A stretch of 64,000 nt of DNA, from positions 3,398,177 to 3,462,176 of the forward strand of contig CM041200.1 in the NCBI GenBank assembly GCA_023078555.1, written 5' to 3'. Source of the DNA: Ulva prolifera. Taxonomy: Eukaryota; Chlorophyta; Ulvophyceae; Ulvales; Ulvaceae. A program made the translations under genes and the position numbers. The notes under the pieces were generated by a model. It saw only the letters and a program-made list of their open reading frames with translations, did not search any database and had not been told where the DNA came from. Positions 14,526-26,599 of this stretch are shown here, in pieces. The stretch's first letter is position 1, and the number at the start of each line of letters is the position of its first letter.

Positions 14526-14987
14526 CTAAAAGCACGAGATGGGCCGCGCTATGTACAACCGGGCGAGCACCACCCGTGGTGGAAGCCACGCCTGTCGCAG
14601 CGGCCATAGCAGTCTACGCAACACACACCAGTGCCATCGCTGGTGCTTACTGATTACTCGTGCGCAAGCTCGAAGGCATGGGTCGGAGACGGTGAAGGGA
14701 GCTGCCACCGCAACCAACCTGTACCGGGCCTTGGCCAGCCCTCCGCGCACGAGCGACATCGCACAGACAGCGAGCTTTGCAATCCTTTGATATGGCATCG
14801 CGGCAGCGGCTGGTCCGTGCGGCGCGCACCCTTGTGGAACGCACCCTCGCGCGAGCGTGGCGCACAGCGACACGACGCAGTCCAGGGCGACCAGCATCCA
14901 GACGAACAGTTCCACGCTACCGAAACATGATACCAGAACCTCCTCCGCTATCCGGCCAAAGCCGGACAGCAAGTCCAGTATGAACAT
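14526..14987 (-). CDS. Small membrane-type ORF, left arm
   Basis: An ATG-started ORF of about 153 residues with one strong hydrophobic segment (ELFVWMLVALDCVVSLC) and a basic C-terminus. It recurs at 62,960-63,400 (longer reading, then a frameshift) and as a 5'-truncated copy at 38,826-39,251. The family is unknown. Because the copies are nearly identical, conservation does not prove that it is a gene. Confidence 0.35.
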   Translation of the reverse strand: MFILDLLSGFGRIAEEVLVSCFGSVELFVWMLVALDCVVSLCATLARGCVPQGCAPHGPAAAAMPYQRIAKLAVCAMSLVRGGLAKARYRLVAVAAPFTVSDPCLRACARVISKHQRWHWCVLRRLLWPLRQAWLPPRVVLARLYIARPISCF

Positions 14988-15070
14988 GGCTGCGCTCACG
15001 GGTGTAGATGTATCTGTGTACTAGCGTGCCATCAGGGCGAGACTGACGCTGTTTTGGCTGTGAAACGCTG

Positions 15071-15094
15071 CCTGCGCCGTGTTTACACCCGGCG
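15071..15094. other. 24-bp near-palindrome in the region upstream of the small ORF
   Basis: Outer arms TGCGCC/GGCGCA with inner GTGT/ACAC. The same sequence is at 62,851-62,874. It is absent from the right arm because of the 390-bp deletion. Function unknown. Confidence 0.35.
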
Positions 15095-15179
15095 CAGAAA
15101 CGGCCTTGGCAGGATACTTCATATCCACAATGCATCAGGCGCTGTTGTAGCGTTTCCCAGACATCCTCGCCCCGCAGCG

Positions 15180-16660
15180 TGCCGGAGCGTCGGCCCTGCC
15201 TCCCCATCCCCAGCGACAGCCGCACCCTCCAGGGGCCTGCTAGCGCGATCAATGCTCCAGATCTGCATCATCTAACGTCCCAGTCCGTGTCCGTAGCCCG
15301 GACAAGCCCGGCGCCTCTGTGTGAACAGCGCCTGCACGCTGACAGCACCAGCGGGGCTGCTCGTGGCAGCACAGATCCATGCCAGCCCCATCGATTCCAT
15401 CCCTCGATCCCACTGGCGGTGCCTGCGGTGATCTGTAGACGCGGGTCGCCTCGAGCAGCGCCGGTGTCCGCACATGTGCAACGACGCTGCGTCAGCCCTG
15501 TCTCCGAAGGCCCTGCGCCAGCCTGCCACACCATCGGCCCGCTTCCGACATCCACCGCTCCATCTCTGATCCATTCAATGTTCCGATCGTTGTTCGCGGC
15601 CGCGCGTGCCCGGCTCCTCTGTGTGAACAGCGCCTGCACGCTGACAGCACCAGCGGGGCTGCCCGTGGCAGCACACATCCATGCCAGCCCCATCGATTCC
15701 ATCCCTCGATCCCACTGGCGGTGCCTGCGGTGCTATGTAGACACGGGTCGCCTCGCAGCGGCGCAGGTGCCCGCACATGTGCAACGACACCGCGCCAGCC
15801 CCGTCTCCACAGGCCCTGCGACAGCCTCGAGCTCCGACGGCCCGCTAGCAAAGTCCACTGCGCGCCAGATCCGCATCCTCCAGTGTCCTGGTTCGTGTCA
15901 GCGGCCGGCTGCGCCCCGCGCCTCTCTGCGAGCATCGCCTGCACGCTTAAAGCACCACCTTGGCTGCCACCCGCAGCGCGCATCCTGAATACCCCCGCTT
16001 CTGACACGATCTGCTATCCTTTTGGTCTTCTGTGCCGCGGTTCCCGCTTCAAGTTGGGACAGCATCGCGCGGCTCACGCTCGACCGATGACCCGCCACAG
16101 GCCTGTCTCCGAAGGCCCTGCGCCAGCCTGCCACACCATCGGCCTGCTACCTAATTCCACTGCTCCATTTCCAATCCATCCAATGTTCCAGTCGTTGTTC
16201 GCGGCCGCGCATGCCCGGCGCCTCTCTGCGAGCATCTGACCGCTGTGGCCCTGTCTCCAGGCCAGGCGACGCCCACCTGCACCAGCGGCCCCCTGTCCCG
16301 ACTCCAGCCTTCGATTTCCAACCATCCGATTCTGCCAGTCCGTGGTCGTGCGGCCCGCGACGACCTCGCTGCCGCACCCACCGCCTGGCAGTGCTCGGTT
16401 GGAACGATGCCTGCCTGTCGCACCGCTCCACGCGCGCCAGCTCGCCATACCACCCCAAAAGCGTTGGCTTGCATTCGTCCTGGCGTCGTGCACGGCGAAA
16501 TTGCGTGTACGTCGCGCTTGCAATCGGAGCGGTCCGGTGACGCGGACGCGTGACCACAGGGGGCCCCCGCGCGCGCCATGCACCGACGAAAAACCTCCCC
16601 TCACCCCCCCCCCCCCCCCCCCCCGCGCCCCGCGCCGGCCCGGGCCGGTCGCCGCGGTTT
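15180..16660. repeat. R3: GC-rich tandem repeat of ~300-bp units, left arm
   Basis: Imperfect units start at about 15,321, 15,621, 15,930 and 16,231, each beginning with a shared 'cctctgtgtgaacagcgcc'-like or 'cctctctgcgagcatcgcc'-like start and containing cggccgcgcgtgcccgg. A run of 21 C follows at 16,604-16,624. Long ORFs through this block are shadows of the tandem repeat: several frames are open at once. Related blocks are at 21,928-23,141, 37,490-38,823 and 61,275-62,700. Confidence 0.8.
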
Positions 16661-16671
16661 TGATATCGCGT

Positions 16672-17256
16672 ACCGACAAAATAGGAAATGGCCGGTGTGG
16701 CCACCGCGGGGCCGCGCCGCCACGCACCGACGAAAAACGCCCGCCGCCCCCGAAACCCCTCCCCCCGGCGGCCGCGGCCGGTCGCCGCGGGGTTGGGGGC
16801 GCGCACCGACGGTTATTAGTAAAAAAATCGGCCACGCACCGACGAAAAACGCCCGCCCCCGCGAGAACGCCAGCCCCCAGCCGGTCGCCGCGGGGTTGGG
16901 GGCGCGCACCGACGGTGATTAGTAAAAAAATCGGCCACGCACCGACGAAAAACGCCCGCCCCCGCGAGAACGCCAGCCCCCGGCCGGTCGCCGCGGGGTT
17001 GGGGGCGCGCACCGACGGTTATTAGTAAAAAAATCGGCCACGCACCGACGAAAAACGCCCGCCGCCCCCGAAACCCCTCCCCCCGGCGGCCGCGGCCGGC
17101 CGCCGCGGGGTTGGGGGCGCGTACCGACGGTTATTAGCGGCCACGCACCGACGGTTATTAGTAAAAAAATCGGCCACGCACCGACGAAAGACGCCCGCCC
17201 CCGCGAGAACGCCAGCCCCCGGCCGGTCGCCGCGGGGTTGGGGGCGCGCACCGCCG
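16672..17256. repeat. R1: GC-rich ~102-bp tandem array, left copy
   Basis: About five units, each containing 'ggggttgggggcgcgcaccgacgg', an AT island 'ttattagtaaaaaaatcgg' and 'ccacgcaccgacgaaaaacgcc'. Orientation is opposite to the central array. The array ends abruptly against the gene S exon 3 fragment at 17,256. Confidence 0.85.
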
Positions 17257-18556
17257 GCATTCATGTAGTTTGCATGTTGTTGAGGTGCTTCTTGGCGCAC
17301 TATTCGCGCCGCCGCGACCGCGTGTGCAACCAAGCCTTGGGTTAGGCTTGACGATCCACAAATGTCACGTGTAGCCTACAAGCACGAAAGGTCACCGATG
17401 TTGATGCTTCAATCTACGACCCTCATGGCGACAAAGCTATACATGGTTCATACATATACCAAGGCTTGTGATGTCGGGTACAGTGTGAATTGGACAGGTC
17501 AACCACATCAGTGATCACATTGTGAAAAATAGCCAATTTGTTCAAGCGTTGAAATGCATGACACCGTAGAGGCGCACCACATGGGAGTACAGGGAGTTGA
17601 AGAATGCCGGGTGCAAATAGTCACACTTGAAGGTGGACGCATTTGGGGACCACTGTCCGGATAGGGAGATGTGAATATCGTTCTGGCATTTGGTGTCATC
17701 GACTTGCGAGATCTTCATGCGATTGAAGACCATGCCTGTTCGAAGGTCACGCGCGGTGACCTTCATGTTCCCCGCCGCCCCGAATGCTCGGCAATACAAG
17801 CTGAAGGATTCTGGGCTCGAGGGCGTGCCACGCAAAGGCACCATTTCATGCCAGCGGCAAAATACATACCTGAAACATGGCAAAATAATAAGTGCAGACC
17901 CAACAATAAGATCACAAAGATGGGTGGAACAAGGATTATTCTCAACGTTCTTCACTGTGGATATTGATTCGCAACGCAATCACGAATGCGCGAACTTGAT
18001 GACCTTCCTTTGATACATAACACTATGCGTAACATAGCCATGGTCAACGGCAACTATCTTCAAAAACAATACCGACCGTGGACCCGCGGCATAGCAACAC
18101 TACGCATCGCATCAACAATTAGTGCAATTAGTGTCCAAAACTAAGTTGACACGGCACACATGAAAACGATGGTGATATATACATGATGTTATCTATACAT
18201 ATAAAATACATGGTATGTAAATCTTGCAATGCTACAATATTTCGACATCCTGGACATACCGGTACATGTACGCACCGGTGTTTCATCCGATCGGCCTCGA
18301 CAGGGTCCCTCTTCTTCACCAACGAACGCAAAGTGAACGGTTCGCCAAGTGCCAGACCTTTCAAGTCGCCGAGCTCGATCAAGCCCTGTCGCATTGCCAA
18401 CATCAGCAGTTGGCTTCCAACGCATGCGATGGTGGCGCGCCAATCATCCTCTTCGACCACACACCCGCTCGGATCAACCGCAAATGTCTTCTGCCCAAAT
18501 TGATTGGGTGCTTTGTCCCAAGGGATGGGGCTTGTAAAGCCAAAGGCAACCTGCAT
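17257..18556 (-). pseudogene. Gene S 5' fragment (second left copy)
   Basis: Direct duplicate of about 7,700-9,000, shifted by about 9,556. It contains exon 1 (18276-18556), exon 2 (17578-17869) and the start of exon 3 (from about 17,375 down to 17,257). The copy ends in R1 tandem repeat at about 17,256. It shares the TATA box and start codon of full S, so it could still be transcribed as a truncated message. Confidence 0.75.
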
Positions 18557-18715
18557 CGCCACGAGTATTTATGTAAGCACAAACCTCTAGTTACACACGA
18601 TGGCCCGCTTTGCAAATGCTTTTATATATATCATACCGTGATGGAAACATCAACATCATACACCGGCATGCATACCCGGCGCACATACAACACGGTGCCA
18701 ATGCATCTCGGTACA

Positions 18716-20591
18716 TCAGTGCATCGCAAGCAAAAAAGCTTTCGCAACACCATCGCGAAAGCAGCGCACCTCCACGTCATTGGTCTCTTTGTTGTACACC
18801 GCAGTGGGGATGAACTCGATCTGATCCCATGTCCAAGCCGCAAAGACAGGGTTGCGGCAACCACATAGGGACTTCAACGCGGCAACAATGAGCCCATAAA
18901 TGGGTGTGATACCACCAGCTCGTGCGTTCTCCGCACACCTCATGATATCACCCTGCTGCATCGGGGTGGGTTTGTCCACGATGTTGGCCCCCTGTGCTTT
19001 CATGGACATCACATGATGTTGGTACCACATTCGGTACTTGTCGAAAATCAAAGCATCTTCGAGCCGAACCTGCACCAGAGTGCCGTGAAAACGTCAGGGC
19101 ACTTGGTGGTACATTACATGTCGAAATATTACCCAAATGACAAACAAACAAATACAAACGTGCCCTGATGCGGCAAGTGTATTTTCTTGCCATCAACCTC
19201 AAGCCTGAGCATACAAAGGGTAAAGAACATACTCGATCGCTGGGGTTAGCGACATTCCGACACTGATCCACGGTGAAGCACTTGACCGCTAGCATGAGCG
19301 CAAACTTGTATTGATGTAACGTTGCAAGTTTCTTGACATGTCCAGACCACTTCAAAAGAGCAAGGGTGTTGGAGAACAGCAGTGCGGGACAATCTTGGAA
19401 TGTCTTAATCACCGCGCTCATGGGAACCTCCCCTTCGGGATGTCCCTCCAACTTCGATTTGATGGCCTTGCAAGACTTTCCATACTCACCCGGCTCATCA
19501 CACCCGGACAAGACCGCCGCGATGTACGCCGTGACAAACCGATAGAATGTCGCGCCAATCCCTTTTTGGGTCTTCTCCACGCGAGCCGGGAATGTGCGCC
19601 ACCAGCAACCCCCTTCGTCAATCCATTTTGCGATGTCGGTGTGGAATTGTGACTCAACGATCGTCTGCAGCATGCTCGGTTGCACAGCATCTTTCGCAAC
19701 TTGTGTGGAAGTCATAAACGCGGTTTTCACCCTGCACGGTGCGGCAGCCATGTTTGAAAGTACGCCCGGTTATCCGCAATGCGACACAATGGGTTACAAT
19801 CTTGACCCTACATGACATGATAACGATCGAGCAAAAGCGCACTGGCCATACCACTCGGGGCCCAGGATTTTTGAAATCTCTGGGTCCTAAGTCCATTCGT
19901 CGTCCGAGTCCTCAGCCTCGTCTTCATGCATCACGCCTTCTTCGTCCGCATCAACATGTTTCGCCATCTCCTCATCATCCGAAGCAACGAGATCGACTAC
20001 ATCATGCATGTCGGCACTTGGAGCACGTTTGTGTGCGCATTTGGGGGCATCACAATCCATGTCATCACCATCTGAACTGGATTGTGGCTGGTACTCGGAG
20101 ACATCATCAGTACTCCCTGTTGACGTCACAAGTGGTGTTGGAGGAAGTTATACACAAAAATCGAGCCTCACGCAATAACAGAATGCGAAAACTCGCGTAT
20201 AAAAATATGCATGCACGCAAGATCGATGCATGGCAGCTGAACAAGATCCAAAACATGGTGAATATCAAATGATATTATAAACAATATGACAACTCACGGT
20301 GGTGGATTTCCATCTCTCTATCCAAATTGGCTTCGCACCTCCACCACGCATCCGCATCATCGACCCAATCTGATCAATTCTCGGCAAGCACAAAGGTTCC
20401 TCTTGCAACGCACGAAACAGATCGTTCAGTTTCGTCAAACGTGGGTCATCGGGTGAGATGCAATCGAAGCTGTCCTGACGCGGCATGCACTCCGGATCAT
20501 CACAATGGCACGCCTCACCGATCTCACCGGGATGTGTCGGCTTTGCGTGTGGCTCCGCTTCCAAAGGGCGCTCCAACTGTTCGGTGTGCAT
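18716..20591 (-). pseudogene. Gene D, third copy with a nonsense codon
   Basis: Direct duplicate of 9,156-11,031, shifted by 9,560 bp. Exons correspond to 20339-20591, 19852-20116, 19233-19731 and 18716-19069. One base change turns the Gln codon after Glu-Trp-Thr in exon 2 into TAG at about 19,887-19,889, just after the acidic run. The other exons remain open and nearly identical. With S and M truncated on either side, this copy is part of an incomplete cassette. Confidence 0.75.
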
Positions 20592-20817
20592 GCAATGTGT
20601 GTGTCCAGCGCAACAGCATGATTCGCCATGATCATCGGCAGGTTGTGTTGCACATGTGCTGAGGCGATGGATACATATGCGCCTACATGGAACACATCAT
20701 GTAAGTTTATGTACACTTCAACAGAAATCACCACCGTGACCAAAGGGTGCAATCATCACAACTACACGAGCCACAAAATGCCACGGCGAATCACACAGCA
20801 TTGCCACACCAAAAAAA

Positions 20818-21927
20818 TCACCATACGGGAGCACACCCAATGACCTCGATGAGGATAGCCAAGGTTGCCGCAATCGTCTGCGCCCCCATGATGATATCAA
20901 GTGCATATGGGAACCCGCACAGAGTCCCCAATGCACCCAATACAGCAGGGCAAACAATGGGTATCATTGCAGTGTGTTCATGAATAAAGGTTGTGCGGAC
21001 CACGGCGCGTGTGTACCTGAATTTATGCATACTTTTGTTGTCACCATTGCAACTCAACAACGGTCGCAGCGACACACATTTGTTGGATGTGTCGACAATG
21101 GATGTATCAAAAACGGAACACACCCCCAGTACTTGCGTGCAAGGAGACAAACCACAAACGCCGTGCAGAATCCGATCGTTGTCAGTGCAGCAGACACGCC
21201 TTCGCCGTTCAACCCGCCATGCAGCTGATGGATGGCTGCACCAATGGCAACACACGGTGCGTAGGCCAAGGACACCTTCACGTCGTGTCGGCTCGATGTG
21301 TCCCCGGTCATCCTCGCAAGACTGCACCGATGCCACAACTATCACCCCACCACATGAAGAGCTGCACAAGTTTGGAGCCACACACGTGTCTTGGCGACCT
21401 ATACACATTGCGGTATTCTCGGCGGTTGAGAGATGCATACCGGTAGATGCTAACGCATCCATGCGTCCAACACAGCACGGGCACTGCGATCAAGACATGG
21501 TGTGCCACGCTGCACAGTTTGTCCGTATCAATGGCAGCCTCCATCATCCGGTCGCGCACGCCCAATGTTGTTGCCAACACCCGTAACGACCACCACACTG
21601 TTCGGCCGACCGCACGAGCAGCCATGGAAACACACCTGCACACGAGTGACACAATGAATGAAAACGACATGTCTAAACACATGCAATGGTAGCCCCACCT
21701 CTAACACAAACACCTCTGTGAACGTGATCACTCATCATGATTACACTACAATCGCATGCATCCAAAACAACACTAGCATTGATGTATGCAAGAAGTGAGA
21801 GTGCCCGCACATGCACAAACAGGCGAACAAGATGTTCATTGTCGCCATCAGATATTCCAACATCACGTGACTCAGTAGCATTGCAGTGCAAAGGCCAATG
21901 ACACACGCCCCGTCGCATTCATGTCCA
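20818..21927 (-). pseudogene. Gene M, third copy, truncated by R3 repeat
   Basis: Direct duplicate of 11,258-12,367, shifted by 9,560. It retains the last three exons (20818-21016, 21124-21321, 21441-21635) and part of the second (21811-21927). Homology stops abruptly at 21,927/21,928, where GC-rich R3 repeat begins. Confidence 0.75.
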
Positions 21928-23141
21928 CGTGCGCAACGACGCTGCGTCAGCCCTGTCTCCGAAGGCCCTGCGCCAGCCTGCCACACCATCGGCCCGCTTC
22001 CGACATCCACCGCTCCATCTCTGATCCATTCAATGTTCCGATCGTTGTTCGCGGCCGCGCGTGCCCGGCTCCTCTGTGTGAACAGCGCCTGCACGCTGAC
22101 AGCACCAGCGGGGCTGCCCGTGGCAGCACACATCCATGCCAGCCCCATCGATTCCATCCCTCGATCCCACTGGCGGTGCCTGCGGTGCTATGTAGACACG
22201 GGTCGCCTCGCAGCGGCGCAGGTGCCCGCACATGTGCAACGACACCGCGCCAGCCCCGTCTCCACAGGCCCTGCGACAGCCTCGAGCTCCGACGGCCCGC
22301 TAGCACAGTCCACTGCGCGCCAGATCCGCATCCTCCAGTGTCCTGGTTCGTGTCAGCGGCCGGCTGCGCCCCGCGCCTCTCTGCGAGCATCGCCTGCACG
22401 CTTAAAGCACCACCTTGGCTGCCACCCGCAGCGCGCTTCCTGAATACCCCCGCTTCTGACACGATCTGCTATCCTTTTGGCCTTCTGTGCCGCGGTTCCC
22501 GCTTCAAGTTGGGACAGCATCGCGCGGCTCACGCTCGACCAATGACCCGCCACAGGCCTGTCTCCGAAGGCCCTGCGCCAGCCTGCCACACCATCGGCCT
22601 GCTACCGAATTCCACTGCTCCATTTCCACTTCATCCAATGTTCCAGTCGTTGTTCGCGGCCGCGCATGCCCGGCGCCTCTCTGCGAGCATCTGACCGCTG
22701 TATACATATGTGGCCCTGTCTCCAGGCCAGGCGACGCCCACCTGCACAAGCGGCCCCCTGTCCCGACTCCAGCCTTCGATTTCCAACCATCCGATACTGC
22801 CAGTCCGTGGTCGTGCGGCCCGCGACGGCCTCGCTGCCGCACCCACCGCCTGGCAGTGCTCGGTTGAAACGATGCCTGCCTGTCGCACCGCTCCACGCGC
22901 GCCAGCTCGCCATACCACCCCGAAAGCATTGGCTTGCATTCGTCCTGGCGTCGTGCACGGCAAAATTGCGTGTACGTCGCGCTCGCCATCGGAGTTGTCC
23001 GGTGACGTGGACGCGTGACCACAGGGGGCCCCCGCGCGCGCCATGCACCGACGAAAAACCTCCTCTCCCCCCCCCCTGGTGCCCCGCGCCGGTCCAGACC
23101 GGTCGCCGCGGGATAGATATCGCGTACCAACAAAATAGGAG
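21928..23141. repeat. R3 repeat, second copy
   Basis: Direct match to about 15,480-16,680 (shift about 6,455) with an 8-bp 'atacatat' insertion near 22,700 and a shorter C run (10 C at 23,067-23,076). It joins truncated gene M at its left end and gene S exon 7 at its right end. Confidence 0.85.
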
Positions 23142-25552
23142 ACTTGTGGGGCTTGCCGCCGTCTTCATCGACGCACTTGCCGTCACAACCATGTATGCGG
23201 CATGCGGTGACATCGCGCACGACGCGATTGCCATCAGGCGGGAAGGCGTGGTCGCCACGGTAGGTGTACATCGCTGGCTCGTCACGCGGAGCTGTCGGCA
23301 ATGACGCGCTGATGTCCTCTTCGGATAAGTGGATGCAGCGGTTAGGTGCTTGCGACTCTGTGTCCGCTTTTGCACGTTTGTCGACATACAAACACCAAAT
23401 ACAGTGGTGTGAGTGATCGGCATCGTCCTTGCAGCCACGAGAGCGGATGGTGAATTGATGAGGTCTTTTGAAGTTGCGGCAATTGAAACAAAGCCGGCAT
23501 TTGACCCCCTCGGCATCGATCAATTCATTGGCCTGCATCACAATGAGTATGATGAGAGCATATGTTGGCTAGTACGAAGCTTCTAGTACAATTCTAGTAT
23601 TACTCAAAAAGAATAATCTATAATGATTATTACTAATATTCTTTTTATTCTTACTATTATAATGATCACTACGCTTATGCTTAATCATAATCATCATTAA
23701 TTTTATTATCATTATTATGAATAAAAGTTTTACAAAATTTTCACGTGCCACCGCATACATATCCGCATGCAAATATGATGCACGTTTCACTCAAATACAA
23801 CCGGTCACACACACACACACACACACACGTAAACCCAAACACAAACTCACATATCACCATGCATCAACCATCACAGAAACATTTCTATTTATGGAAGTGC
23901 GTACAGACTTCGTGTAAGCCTTCTTACATACATACATGCGTATGAGTAAACAACACATACGCTGACTAATATGGCTCCAGACATGTGCATCCATGCATGT
24001 GGTAACACTTTGGGACCATACCTTGCTGTGTTTGTGGCACAAACCCTCCATGGTCATCACGCTTTTTGTGCAACCACGCACATCGCACTCGGTCTTGGAC
24101 GACACGTCAACTCTGCCTCTGTCATCGACGCAGATGGACCCCAGCGTTGGCGCACAAGCGCCAACCGCGGCGCTTTGTTGAGCGCTCGGACGCGCCGCCA
24201 CCGGAATGCGCCCGTCACATGCGCGATCATCACCCTTGTGTCTGACGCAAACGTTCCCGAGACCTTCAAACTTGAGCAATCGAATAAGCGCCTTGCACTT
24301 GTTGCACCATCTCTTGAACACTCCCACGCCATCGGAACCCGTCTGGTCGGTCAGGATGACGCGCCCTTTTGCATGCTTTTGGCACATGTGAGCCGCGCGG
24401 TATGACGCGGACGGCCCGATGTCGGCGTTGCACAGCACCACGCTTCCGTCGTCGTTGACATCGACGATGACGTTGCACATGTCCGTTGTGCGTTGGCCTC
24501 CATACAATGCTGAGGCGCGAGCTGCGGATGGCAGCAACGTGACGTCCGTCGCGCGAGCTGCACAAACGCACACACACTATTACAATACATAGCCACCAAG
24601 TGCCCTACTGCACAATGATATGTCAAGTGCGCACAATCTGTCGTGTCATATGATTTCACAGAATGATCAAGCCTCCCATACATGGAGATCCATGCAGAGT
24701 GCCACTGTGTACGCACATTGTACACGCCATCTATGGCAAAAAACACCCATTGCAAAATTTCCACAAAACAGACGTTCATTGTTTCATTCAAGAGAGCATA
24801 CCAAGACGTAAGACCTCGATCCAGTTTGCGAGCCCATGGTCGTCGTGCGCAAGCTGCCGCATGCAATTTGCAAAGACTTCGCCTCCGCAAAACCTCTGGA
24901 AATCCCACATGTTCAAAGCTTCTGGACGCACAGGCATCAACAGGTGTGCGCACATGGCAAGGAACGCCTTCCTGTGTTTCAGGATTGACAACATGCCCGT
25001 CCGTGTTGCCTGCAAAAGCCTGCCAATGAGGGAAGATCGATTACCATACATAACCTAGGATTAGTCAACTAAGAAAGTGCTTGATTTGCAAGGCTAGGGT
25101 TGCACACCATGCCGCAACACCCAAAGAGCAATCCCTTCGTGGCCAACTTAAGATGAGCACACGATTCAAAGCAATCAGTGGTGTGGACACCAAAGGGCAC
25201 ACACTGATGAAAAGCCACACTGGTTTGAAAGCCAAAGTTGAACAAATATGATCAATCAACTACATGAGGTTCCGGTATCAATTCGCACACCTGAAATGTT
25301 TGATCGCCATATTTCATATTTGCAGTTTGCTCCCCATGGTATGTTGACGAAGCCCGTGCCTTTAGTGCCTGCCCCACCACGGCAGCATACGACGCATCTT
25401 CCTTGCCGAGCATCGAGTCCATGGACATCTCCAGACCCGTGCGACAAATGTCCAAAACATCAGCAACATCATCACACGAGTCTCGCATGCTCTCCGGTCG
25501 AGATGTATCCTTCATCGATGCTGCAAGCTCTTTTCGAGTTTGTCCCGCCGCT
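23142..25552 (-). pseudogene. Gene S middle fragment (exons 4-7, partial)
   Basis: Direct duplicate of about 4,737-7,143, shifted by 18,404-18,412. It holds part of exon 4 (about 25,291-25,552), exon 5 (24802-25009), exon 6 (24022-24557) and the first part of exon 7 (23142-23532), with SBP-like modules 1 and 2 and the start of module 3. Both ends are abrupt: exon 7 meets an R3 repeat terminus at 23,141, and exon 4 meets M2 at 25,552/25,553. The intron with the CA repeat is longer here than in the main copies. Confidence 0.78.
23806..23828. repeat. CA/GT microsatellite in gene S intron 6, longest allele
   Basis: The intron between exons 6 and 7 of S contains a CA/GT run that is longer here than in the left arm (about 5,404-5,416) and right arm (about 48,362-48,376). 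A second CA run in intron 5 is shorter here than in the left arm. Confidence 0.7.
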
Positions 25553-26556
25553 TCGTAATTGCCAAACCATCGCGATCCAAGTGCACCTGCACCAATCACA
25601 ACACATCCACACCATATACATGCATTAACGGGCAACTTCATCCCTCATCAAAGGCCGTACAAACCACAAGACAAGAGCAAACACACCTCAAGATGAAAGG
25701 TACCATAGTACACGCGACAACAAAGTCATGCGGCAAAGTGCTTGTCAGGATTGCCAAGGTGATACTGACAACGTAATGGGTTGTAGTCAATCCGGCATCG
25801 ATGCTTTGCAAGCACCCCAAGGCCACGCCAAGGGCAGCAAGCGGTTGAGACGCGGCCACACACCACATGAACGGTGGAAAGAAGAATCTGCACATGCGGT
25901 GTCAAATCAAACATGCGATTTTGACCTTCACCTAGCCTAGGTCAAGCAAACTGTACAAAACGACATATGCGCATCACATATTGCATGAGCCTGCAATACT
26001 GGGGCATGCCGTACCCGTATGTGACAGCGATGGTGACAGCTGCAATGAGTTTTGCCACTTGCAGTATGAAACTGCATGGCAACCATGCGGTCCTGCAAGG
26101 AAACCGGGAAATTACCCGATGCCGTCGTTATGCAATCATCATGGATGACTTGATCACCATTGCGCATACATCTTATGCAAAGCAGCCCATGAAGGTTCAA
26201 GGATGAGAAATGTTACACACCGATGGAAGCGCAGGCACAGCCATGCCACGAACAGAGCCCGCATGTGTTGAGCCATGTCTGACGTTCCGCCGTCCACAAG
26301 CGCAAGATAAATGATGAGCGGCAAGAAGCCGACACGGTTCACATCCCCATGCGAAGAGGCCAATGTCGCGACAAGCATGCCCCACATTGCTGAGGATGGC
26401 CGGGCAGTGAAGACGTTGGCTTGGGGGTACGAGGCCGAGATGTCCACACGGTGACGCCACTTGCGCACGTCTGCAGCATGTTCGCCACGGAGACGGCGAT
26501 CATCCCCAAGGCGCATGCGTTGACCCGCCACCAAGCGCCCTCGACGACATACGGAA
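25553..26556 (-). pseudogene. M2: paralog of gene M, truncated at both ends
   Basis: Exons on the minus strand: 26221-26556, about 26015-26092, 25687-25887 and 25553-25586 (cut by the junction with S). The first exon is 336 nt, exactly the length of the equivalent M exon, starts in the same phase, and shares Leu-Val-Ala-Gly, KWRHR-hydrophobic-Asp and Leu-Val-Asp-Gly with M. Several hydrophobic segments follow. The sequence is clearly diverged from M, unlike the recent duplicates. An upstream exon is again missing: the acceptor TGTAG at the 5' side has no visible partner. Confidence 0.6.
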
Positions 26557-26599
26557 CTACACAACAGAGGGAATGTAAAGCAAAGGAACACGATGCATT

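Larger units (their letters stand above)
1..16680. repeat. Left arm of the large inverted repeat
   Basis: The reverse complement of this stretch recurs at about 37,490-54,546. Matching positions sum to about 53,777 for 5,130-14,950, 54,547 for 600-3,500 and 54,168 for 15,345-16,680, so the arms differ only by a few large indels and scattered substitutions. Exon sequences are almost identical between arms. The left arm has about 390 bp (about 14,952-15,343) that is missing on the right, and the right arm has about 0.8 kb at 50,298-51,095 that is missing on the left. The arm holds S, D, M, the hAT remnant, a small membrane ORF and the R3 repeat. Confidence 0.93.

Noticed and set aside
16342-17025. 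Long ORFs (over 200 codons) in the GC-rich repeats, also at 31,268-31,963, 32,282-33,280 and 15,179-15,988
   Set aside because: Several frames on both strands are open at once and the translations only repeat the tandem unit, so GC-rich repeat structure explains them.
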